Source: Antribacter soli
GTDB taxonomy: Bacteria > Actinomycetota > Actinomycetes > Actinomycetales > Cellulomonadaceae
Assembly: GCF_021568775.1 (NCBI RefSeq)
Contig: NZ_JAKGSG010000029.1
Location: 1 to 64,000, forward strand
DNA: 64,000 nt
Direction: 5' to 3'
Each line of letters begins with the position of its first letter. Position 1 is the first letter of the stretch. Shown piece after piece: positions 31,155 through 37,921 of the stretch. The notes beneath the pieces were generated by a model. The model worked only from the letters and a program-made list of their open reading frames with translations. It did not search any database and was not told the DNA's origin. Position numbers and translations under genes: made by a program.

Positions 31155-33330
31155 CGTGACGACGAACCCCGCGCACACCGCCGACAGTCTCCTGGACGAG
31201 ACCGCCTACCTCGACGCCGTCGCACGAGCCCGCCGGGCCGCCGACGCCTACTACGGCACCGGTGAGCCGGACCTCGACGACGAGACCTACGACCGCCTGC
31301 TGCGCAGCATCGTCGCCTGGGAGACGGCCCACCCCGACCACGCGGCACCCGAGTCTCCGTCCCGTCAAGTCGCCGCGGGCGTCACCCTCGGGGACGTCCC
31401 GCACACCGTCGCGATGCTCAGCCTGGGCAACGTGTTCTCCGACGACGACCTCACCACCTGGGCCGCCTCCGTGGAAAGACGTCTCGGCGGGGCGCCCGTG
31501 GCCGGGTGGGCCGTCGAGCCGAAGCTCGACGGCGTCGCCCTCGCCGCCCGCTACCGCGACGGTCGCCTCGTCCAGCTCGTCACCCGCGGCAACGGCACCA
31601 CCGGGGAGGACGTGTCGCACGCGATCGGCCACATCGTCGGGCTGCCCCTGACCCTCACCGAACCGGTCACGATCGAGGTCCGTGGCGAGGTCCTCATGAC
31701 CGAGGCGCAGTTCACGGCCGCGAACACGCTACGGACCGAGCACGGTGCCCTGGCCTTCGCGAACCGTCGCAACGCGTCCTCCGGTTCCTTGCGCGCCAAG
31801 GACCGCGCCTACCAGATCGCCCAGACGTTCCTCGCGTACGCCGCGCTCACCGTCCCCGAGCACACCGACGTACCCGACCTGGGGACGCTCACCCACACCC
31901 AGCTCATCGCCAGACTCGCGTCCCTCGGGCTCGGCACCACCGCCGGCACCCCCGTCGCCACGGTGGCGTGCGCGACGCTGCAGGAGGCCCTGGAACGGGT
32001 CCACCAGGTCGGTGCCCTGCGCGCCGACCTGGACTTCGAGCTCGACGGCGCCGTCATCAAGGCCGACGACCCCGACGACCAGGCCCGCGCCGGCTTCGGA
32101 TCCCGCACACCCCACTGGGCCACCGCGTACAAGTTCCCCGCCGTCCAGAAGATCACCGTCCTGCGCGCCGTCGAGTGGAGCGTGGGACGCACCGGCGTCA
32201 TCGCGCCCCGGGCCGTCCTGGACCCCGTCGAAGTCGCGGGCACCACGATCACCTACGCGACCCTGCACAACCCGGCCGACATCACCCGCCGGGGCCTGAT
32301 GATCGGCGACCACGTCGTCGTCTACCGAGCCGGGGAGGTTATCCCTCGCGTCGAGGGCGCCGTCAGCACCCTGCGTACCGGCGACGAGCAACCCGTCGTC
32401 TTCCCCGAGGCCTGCCCCCGGTGCGGCGCGGACATCGACCGCCGCCAAGAACGATGGCGCTGCACCCGCGGCCGGGCCTGCGGGCAGATCGAGGCTATCC
32501 GGTACGCCGTCTCCCGCGACGCGCTCGACATCGACGGACTCGGCGAGAAGATCGTCGTCCAGCTCGTCGACAAGGGCCTCGTCGACGACTTCGCGGACCT
32601 GTTCACCCTCAACCGTGACCAACTCCTCAGCCTGGACCGCCTCGCGGACAAGAGCGCCGACAACCTCCTGGCCGCGATCCAGGACGCCAAGACTCGCCCG
32701 CTCAACCGCATCTTCTGCGCCCTCGGTGTCCTCGGCACGGGACGGACCATGTCTCTGCGCCTCGCCACCCACTTCGGCACCATGGCCGCAATCCAGGCCG
32801 CAACTATCACCGATCTCGAGGTCGTCGACGGGATCGGGCCCGAGAAGGCCCCCACGATCGCGGCCGACCTCGCCGAACTCGCGCTCCTCATTGACAAGCT
32901 CGTCGCAACGGGCGTGAACCTGACCCAGCCCGGCTTCACACCCCCGACCACCGACGACCCCGACGAACCGACGCCTCCGGCCGTGGACCTTCCTCTGGCG
33001 GGGCTCACCGTCGTCGTCACCGGCTCCATGACCGGCCCCCTCGCCGGCTACTCACGCACCGAGATGACCGAGCTCATCGTCCGCGCGGGCGGACGCCCGT
33101 CCTCCAACGTCTCAGCCCGAACCCACCTACTCGTCGCCGGAGACAACGCGGGCAGCAAGCTGGCCAAGGCCCAGGCGCTCGGCATCGAGACCATCACACC
33201 CGACGAGCTTGCGGAGACCATCCGCCTGGGGCTGGCCGCAGCCAGAATTGCCATGATGGCCATGGCCGCTGGCGGGACACCAGAGTGCCCGACATCGCTG
33301 ACGTGCGGCGACGCACGGGCGGAGGCGTGA
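31147..33330 (+). CDS. ligA: NAD-dependent DNA ligase LigA (element-borne copy)
   Basis: A 727-residue ligase with the full bacterial layout. Domain Ia starts at the N-terminus (YLDAVARARRAADAYYG). The adenylation Lys126 lies in VEPKLDGVA. An OB fold follows, then a four-Cys zinc finger (CPRCG and CTRGRACG, near 423-440), helix-hairpin-helix repeats (DIDGLGEKI, near 460, and later VVDGIGPEKA), and a C-terminal BRCT domain (LAGLTVVVTGSM, near 617-700). All expected motifs are intact, so it is likely active. The ATG at 31147 overlaps the FAD gene by eight bases; a GTG at 31156 is the alternative. A host copy should exist elsewhere, so this is accessory. Confidence 0.93.
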   Translation: MDDVTTNPAHTADSLLDETAYLDAVARARRAADAYYGTGEPDLDDETYDRLLRSIVAWETAHPDHAAPESPSRQVAAGVTLGDVPHTVAMLSLGNVFSDDDLTTWAASVERRLGGAPVAGWAVEPKLDGVALAARYRDGRLVQLVTRGNGTTGEDVSHAIGHIVGLPLTLTEPVTIEVRGEVLMTEAQFTAANTLRTEHGALAFANRRNASSGSLRAKDRAYQIAQTFLAYAALTVPEHTDVPDLGTLTHTQLIARLASLGLGTTAGTPVATVACATLQEALERVHQVGALRADLDFELDGAVIKADDPDDQARAGFGSRTPHWATAYKFPAVQKITVLRAVEWSVGRTGVIAPRAVLDPVEVAGTTITYATLHNPADITRRGLMIGDHVVVYRAGEVIPRVEGAVSTLRTGDEQPVVFPEACPRCGADIDRRQERWRCTRGRACGQIEAIRYAVSRDALDIDGLGEKIVVQLVDKGLVDDFADLFTLNRDQLLSLDRLADKSADNLLAAIQDAKTRPLNRIFCALGVLGTGRTMSLRLATHFGTMAAIQAATITDLEVVDGIGPEKAPTIAADLAELALLIDKLVATGVNLTQPGFTPPTTDDPDEPTPPAVDLPLAGLTVVVTGSMTGPLAGYSRTEMTELIVRAGGRPSSNVSARTHLLVAGDNAGSKLAKAQALGIETITPDELAETIRLGLAAARIAMMAMAAGGTPECPTSLTCGDARAEA

Positions 33331-33518
33331 CGCGGCACGCTGTCAGGCCGGCTGCGCTGTCCTACAGGCTGAGGCCATGGGGATCGACCCGGCACGTTGC
33401 CGAGCCCGTTGCGGTGCCGTGCGGGTGAGCATGCACGTCGCTCGTCGGTGAGATGAGGAAGACATGTCCGTCTCACGGGGGTGGCGGCCCGCTGCCTGAC
33501 GCCCGAATAATCTGGCGT
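33331..33518. other. Intergenic stretch after ligA
   Basis: 188 bases with no gene. TAATCT at 33508-33513 could be a -10 box for the small gene at 33519, five bases before its ATG, slightly short for a leaderless start. No clear terminator for ligA was seen. Confidence 0.35.
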
Positions 33519-33689
33519 ATGAGCGAGAGCATCTTCACGCCAGGAGCCGAGGTACTCACTACACGTGGACGCGGCGTTGTCGTCGATGTCCGGGCTACTC
33601 CCTCTGGCAAGTTCGTCATCGGGGTCGAGGATGTCAGCGGCGAAGTGAGCTACTTCACTGAGAAGGCTCTCCGGCTCGCGCAGAGCTAG
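33519..33689 (+). CDS. Small SH3/KOW-like protein of unknown function
   Basis: A 56-residue protein: MSESIFTPGAEVLTTRGRG, then VVVDVRATPSGKFVIGVEDVSG, then EVSYFTEKALRLAQS. Alternating hydrophobic strands with Gly turns suggest a small beta barrel of SH3 or KOW type. No ribosome-binding site is visible. It overlaps the end of the convergent queD gene by four bases. I do not recognise the family, and the call rests on the strand pattern alone. Confidence 0.55.
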   Translation: MSESIFTPGAEVLTTRGRGVVVDVRATPSGKFVIGVEDVSGEVSYFTEKALRLAQS

Positions 33690-34057
33690 TGGCCTGGCCG
33701 GTACTCAGCCCAGGTCTTGGGCGTCTCGGAGACGCGGACGGCGGTGAGGTCGGGGTACCTGTCGATCCATCGGCCGAAGATCCATGTGGACAAGTTCTCG
33801 GCCGTCGGAGGTCCCCCCCCCCCCATCGATTCGTTGAGGTGACGGTGATCAAGGGTGTGGTCGACCCACTTCTTGAAGTCGTCGAGGTCGCGGTAGTCGC
33901 GCACGAAGCCGGGCCCCACAAGGTCCTCCTGCCGTGCCGACAGCTCGAGGACGACGACGTAGTTGTGCCCGTGCATGCGCGCGCACGGGTGCCAGCTCGG
34001 CAGCCCGTCCAGGACGTGGCTCGCCGAGAAGTGGAACTCCTTCGTGATCCTCAGCAT
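33686..34057 (-). CDS. queD: 6-carboxytetrahydropterin synthase QueD-like
   Basis: A 123-residue member of the 6-pyruvoyl-tetrahydropterin synthase family. Zinc ligands are His14 (FSASHVLDG), His29 and His31. The catalytic Cys25 lies in CARMHGH, the CxxxHGH form of QueD, which makes 6-carboxytetrahydropterin for 7-deazaguanine synthesis. DHRHLNE and PTAENLSTWIF are the other family marks and SETPKTWAEY ends the active site. No queC or queE is in the window. A run of 12 G in the coding strand encodes part of the loop before PTAENL (SMGGGG); a one-base slip would destroy the protein. Confidence 0.88.
   Translation of the reverse strand: MLRITKEFHFSASHVLDGLPSWHPCARMHGHNYVVVLELSARQEDLVGPGFVRDYRDLDDFKKWVDHTLDHRHLNESMGGGGPPTAENLSTWIFGRWIDRYPDLTAVRVSETPKTWAEYRPGH
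33813..33824 (-). repeat. Poly-G tract (12 G) within queD
   Basis: The + strand has twelve C in a row at 33813-33824. It lies in a loop between DHRHLNES and PTAENL, a variable region in the family, where in-frame length change would be tolerated but single-base slippage would shift the frame. Confidence 0.85.
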
Positions 34058-34109
34058 GTCGGCCTCAGTGTGCCACCCGGATCAGCCAGCGGAGACCGGC
34101 CCTGGGCCG

Positions 34110-36866
34110 TCATCGTGTGCCCCCGCCAGCACCGCCGATGGCGGCGTTGAGCACCACGTCGGTAAGGAACTGGGTGCGCAGCGCGTCGTCCAGGATGGTG
34201 GCGGCCTTGCGGGCCACCTCTCGCCGAGCGCGGGCCAGCAGATGTTCGGCCTCGTCATCCTCCCCGTCCGCGGCGAGCGCCACAGCCGCGTAGTAGAGGA
34301 CTTCCTCCGTCCATAGCGCCGGCATGTCGCCGACCTCGGTCAGGAGCCGCACTGCGGTGCGCGCGTGCTCCCCCGCCCCGGCCACGTCGCCGCGCTCGGC
34401 GTGGATGCGGCCCCGCAGCGAGTGCGCGGCGATCTCGCTGCGCACCATGCCGCTCTGGAGCGTCTCAGCGATCGTGGCCACCGCCAGCCGGTCCGCCTGT
34501 AGCAGCAGCTCGTCGGATCCGGCTGCCGCCAGGAGGAGGGTCTCGGCGTAGAGGTTGCGGACGATGGGAACGAGGTTCGCGAGCCAGGTCCGCTCAGTCT
34601 CGGCCCACGCGTCGGCGACGAGCTCGAGCGCCTCCTGTGCGGTGCCGTTCTCGGCGAGCAGACGCGCCAGCATCGCCTTGTTGTACGCGCGCCAGCCGCT
34701 CTCACCACCGCGTGCCGTCTCGATAGCCACGGCCTCACGCAGCACCGCCTCGGCCTCCTGGTAGGAACCCAGGCTGGCGAGCACCTGCGCGTAGTAGTTG
34801 AGCGCGATCGGCAGCTCGGCCTGCAACGGCTCGTCGTGCAGCCGCTCGACGCACCGGCGGAGCCGGGCGAGCGCCTCTCCCAAGTCGCCGGTGTCGTAGA
34901 GGCTGATCCCGAGCTGCATCTCACCGAGGTTCCGCGCATGCCGGACGAGGGGGCCATCGTGCTCAGCCAGGCGGGCATTTTCGTAGATTGCCTCTGCCTC
35001 GCGGAGCTGGGCGTGGCCGTCGGCGAGACGGCGCTTCGACAGCTGACGTCCGTACTCCACGCGCGCCACGAACAACGCGACCGGGTCGCCGTGCTCCTCC
35101 GCCATCAGCACGGCTTCCCCGAGCTTCTCCAGGGACGGGGTCAGGCCCGAGGTGGCGAGGAGGGTCTTGCCGCGCAGCAGGGTCGTCCGGATCCGCAGGC
35201 TCGCGTCACCGCACCGTGCGGCGGCGGACTCCGCCTCGGCGGCGAGCGCGTCGATGTCCAGTCCTGCGGCGTCGAGGTGACGACCGCGCCAGCGCACCTC
35301 GGTCAGGGACAGGAGGAGCTCGGCGGCCTCGATCAACCGGCGGTCCCGGCTCTCGTCGCCTGCGGGGAGCCTGCGGATCGCGGTGATGGCCTCCAAGCAG
35401 TGCTGCTCCGCCTCGCTGAGGGACAAGCCGCTGAGGGCGACCTCGCCCACCTGTCCGCCGGTGGCGGCGTCGACCGCGAGGTCGTAGTGGGCCTGGGCCG
35501 TCTCTGCTGCGAAGTCGGGGCCGGCGAGGCGCAGGTGACGGGCGATCTCCAGACGGCGCGGTAGCGGCATCTCGCGCAGGGGCCTGTAGGTCAGCGCTCG
35601 GGCAAATCCGGCGTGCCGGGACCGCCTCTGGTGGGGGCTGAGCTGCTCGTACACCATCTGCCACAGGGCGCGGTGCTCGAACCGGTAGCAGTCCGCCCCA
35701 CGCAGGTCGTCGGCGTCGACCCAGCCCGGCGGCTCGTCGTCGGCCGGCCGGATGAGCGTGCCCGCCCGGGCTACGCGCGCGAGGGTGTCCGCGACGTCGT
35801 CGTGCGGCACGCCCTTCACGTCCGCGACGTGCCGGGAGAGGAAGGCTTCGCCCTGCGCCGCGGCGATCAGTACGAGGTCACGTTCGTCGTCGCGAAGGCG
35901 GTCCAGGCGGTCGTCCGCCAGGTGGCGGAGGTCTTCGGGGAGGACGATGCCGCGCCGGGCCGGGTCCCACTCCGCAAGGCACAGGCTGAGGAACACAGCG
36001 TGACCCGATGTCAGCTCGTGAAGCTCTGCCCCGAGGTCTGGGGTCGCGTCGTCCCGCACGAGGCGGACGAGGTCGTCGACGGCGTCACGCGGCAGCCCGC
36101 CCATCGTCCGACGCCGGACGAGGCCTTCGCGCGCCCAGGCCCGGATGAGCGGTTCGACCGGCGATCCGGCGGAGCTTGAGCGCACACCGTCGGAGCAGTG
36201 ACTCAGGACCACGGCGAGCGGCCGGTCCGAGAGCCGGCGCAGGAGTCGTTCGAGGACCAGGAGGCTGCTGAGGTCACAGTCCTGCACGTCATCCACGAGC
36301 AGCACCACCGGTGGCCCTGAGCGCACCGCATCCAGCACGGCGTCGACGATCCGTTCCGCCGCCGCGTGCTGGAAGGGCTGCAGGCTGTCAGCCGGGATGG
36401 ACCCGGCGGCCAGCGACGCCTTCGTGACCTCTGCGCCCAGGGTGAAGACCGCGCCCAGCCCTGGCACCAGGGCCGACAGCGCCTCAGGTGCGGCGGCCAC
36501 CGCGCCTCGCGCAGCGATGATGCCTGCCTTGCGGAACAAGCCGCCGGGATGGGGACTCCGGACCTTCCCCAGCGACTGGAGGAGATCGATCGCCAGACCG
36601 TACGAGAGGCCCGACCCGATCACCGGCTGGCACCGCACCAGAACGACCCGGCACGCGCCCGGAGGCCGCACCTGCTCTGTCTCGGAAACGAACCGCCGCA
36701 GGAGCGTCGACTTGCCCATGCCGGTCACCCCGTCGATGACGAGCGCCCGGCCCCCGCCGCCCGCTGTCACGTCGTCGAGCAGTTCACGCAGCTCCGCCAG
36801 GTGCTCCACCCGGTCGACGAAGTTCTCCACCCCACCCGCAAGTCCGATCGGCACCGTTTCCCCCAT
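34110..36866 (-). CDS. STAND-like ATPase with helical (TPR-like) repeats
   Basis: A 918-residue protein. After a short lead (VENFVDRVEHLAELRELL, as in AAA16/LuxR-type ATPases) comes Walker A DGVTGMGKST (residues 45-54) and Walker B VVLLVDDVQDCD (near 184). LTSGHAVFLSLCLAEW (near 285) is the usual late NTPase helix. The C-terminal 550 residues are repeated helical pairs of TPR character (for example GDLGEALARLRRCVERLHDE). It ends at DVVLNAAIGG without the LuxR helix-turn-helix that most such regulators carry. ATG at 36866 follows homology; the frame runs 63 bases further. A regulator missing its DNA-binding part or a stress/phage sensor are both possible. Confidence 0.8.
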   Translation of the reverse strand: MGETVPIGLAGGVENFVDRVEHLAELRELLDDVTAGGGGRALVIDGVTGMGKSTLLRRFVSETEQVRPPGACRVVLVRCQPVIGSGLSYGLAIDLLQSLGKVRSPHPGGLFRKAGIIAARGAVAAAPEALSALVPGLGAVFTLGAEVTKASLAAGSIPADSLQPFQHAAAERIVDAVLDAVRSGPPVVLLVDDVQDCDLSSLLVLERLLRRLSDRPLAVVLSHCSDGVRSSSAGSPVEPLIRAWAREGLVRRRTMGGLPRDAVDDLVRLVRDDATPDLGAELHELTSGHAVFLSLCLAEWDPARRGIVLPEDLRHLADDRLDRLRDDERDLVLIAAAQGEAFLSRHVADVKGVPHDDVADTLARVARAGTLIRPADDEPPGWVDADDLRGADCYRFEHRALWQMVYEQLSPHQRRSRHAGFARALTYRPLREMPLPRRLEIARHLRLAGPDFAAETAQAHYDLAVDAATGGQVGEVALSGLSLSEAEQHCLEAITAIRRLPAGDESRDRRLIEAAELLLSLTEVRWRGRHLDAAGLDIDALAAEAESAAARCGDASLRIRTTLLRGKTLLATSGLTPSLEKLGEAVLMAEEHGDPVALFVARVEYGRQLSKRRLADGHAQLREAEAIYENARLAEHDGPLVRHARNLGEMQLGISLYDTGDLGEALARLRRCVERLHDEPLQAELPIALNYYAQVLASLGSYQEAEAVLREAVAIETARGGESGWRAYNKAMLARLLAENGTAQEALELVADAWAETERTWLANLVPIVRNLYAETLLLAAAGSDELLLQADRLAVATIAETLQSGMVRSEIAAHSLRGRIHAERGDVAGAGEHARTAVRLLTEVGDMPALWTEEVLYYAAVALAADGEDDEAEHLLARARREVARKAATILDDALRTQFLTDVVLNAAIGGAGGGTR

Positions 36867-37450
36867 CTCGGCCGCCCCGTCAACGATGTCGTGTCGCGCG
36901 CCACACAGTAGCCGACTGCCCTGCCACAAGGGCGGCCATACCGGGCTGTGACCAGCGAATTCGTCGCTCAGCCGCCCGCTCGACGGCCGGGTCTACTTGG
37001 GTGTATCCCGGTCGCCGAGGCGACCGGAACCGTCGAGAAGCCGAAGTCAAGAGACACGAACGGCCCCCACCTGTGGAGGGTGGGAGCCGCTCGTAGTCCG
37101 CTGTCTCATTCGGACCCGCCGGCACCCGCAGGCGCCGGAAGAGTGTTGACCAGTCTACATCGCTATCTCAGGATCCAAGACGCCAGCAGCCGCGCGCTCG
37201 AAGTGTCGGGATCCAGGGAGGACCACACCCGCGCACAGGTCTGGACGGACGTGACGATCTGGACCTGGCTGCGACGCCGTCCAATCGACTTGGCCGCTGC
37301 AGATGCAGGCGACCACGATCCACGGTCGCCGACCTGAAATGGGGTGAAGTGAGGACCAGGCCGTCGAGATGATCCGCACCACGCCAGAAACGGACTGACC
37401 CACAACCGACATCTCGGCGGGTCACGCCGCCCTTCCGAGGTCCAGGAGGC
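36867..37450. other. Gene-free right arm of the element
   Basis: About 580 bases without a credible gene. Two hairpins are visible: CCGGTCGC/GCGACCGG at 37009-37027 (perfect 8-bp stem) and CCCACC/GGTGGG at 37066-37084. GGCGACC and GGTCGCC form another small dyad around 37308-37330. The promoter of the ATPase gene must lie near 36870-36950. The rest may hold integrase accessory sites. Confidence 0.4.
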
Positions 37451-37461
37451 GTTCGGATAGT
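37451..37461. repeat. Left arm of the reconstructed attP
   Basis: GTTCGGATAGT is the exact inverse of ACTATCCGAAC at 15827-15837. When the element is circular the two arms flank a 23-bp centre containing the 15-bp core, the symmetry expected for binding two integrase subunits. Confidence 0.75.
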
Positions 37462-37468
37462 GGCTCAC

Positions 37469-37483
37469 TCCCCCTCCGGACAC
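37469..37483 (+). other. attR core of the integrated element
   Basis: TCCCCCTCCGGACAC repeats the 3' end of tRNA-Leu. It marks the right boundary; sequence after it is chromosomal and starts with the displaced tRNA terminator. Confidence 0.85.
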
Positions 37484-37497
37484 TCGTTGAGACAGCG

Positions 37498-37540
37498 ACA
37501 CAGAAGGCCCCCGACCTCCACGTCGGGGGCCTTCTGTGTT
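37498..37540 (+). terminator. Original tRNA-Leu terminator, displaced by the insertion
   Basis: A perfect stem of about 18 bp (37498-37515 with 37522-37539), loop CTCCAC, ending in TGTGTT. It lies 15 bases after attR. Before integration it would have followed the tRNA directly. Confidence 0.8.
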
Positions 37541-37576
37541 GCCAGGCGGGCCGAGTCCACGAAGGTCCACCCGCGA

Positions 37577-37849
37577 ATGCCGCCGGTCGTGCGCGCGGAC
37601 CTTGCCGCAGGCCTCGTACTGGACGCGAGCGAGTTGCGGCCCGCGGCGATCGCGACCCTCAAGCACGCGGCCTCGCTGGCCAACCCGGAGTTCTGCGAGC
37701 TGCAGCGCTTGCGAAAGTCCACCTGGGACACACCCCGGTTCGTCACCGGGTACGACATCACCCCGGACGACGAGCTGGTCCTGCCGCGCGGGCTGCGGCA
37801 CGCGGCGACCCATCATCCCTGGTGCCCACCAACAGATCCGCCGAGTTAG
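37577..37849 (+). pseudogene. Remnant of a TOTE-like DEAD-box helicase/primase gene
   Basis: The translated stretch VRADLAAGLVLDASELRPAA, then LKHAASLANPEFCELQRLRK, STWDTPRFVTGYD and ELVLPRGL matches a segment I recall from large TOTE-conflict-system proteins, between the primase-like and helicase domains. Only about 70 residues remain; there is no Walker motif, and similarity ends after LPRGLRHA (about 37800). The ATG at 37577 is nominal. It lies directly beyond attR, so the tRNA-Leu locus may have hosted earlier elements. Identification is from memory of the motif string. Confidence 0.5.
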
Positions 37850-37882
37850 TCGCTCCGCGACGCGGAGCGACTACCTCGGCGG
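37838..37882. terminator. Long bidirectional hairpin before the GH27 3' end
   Basis: CCGCCGAG and CTCGGCGG form the base and TAGTCGCTCCGCG with CGGAGCGACTA the upper stem, about 20 bp in all. It lies 40 bases after the GH27 stop and just after the helicase remnant. Confidence 0.7.
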
Positions 37883-37921
37883 CTCGTCGCAGTTTCTCCG
37901 GGAGGAGGGAGTGCTACCGGG

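Noticed and set aside
37163-37816. A 217-codon minus-strand frame spanning attR
   Set aside because: It crosses the element boundary and the tRNA terminator and has no recognisable domain.
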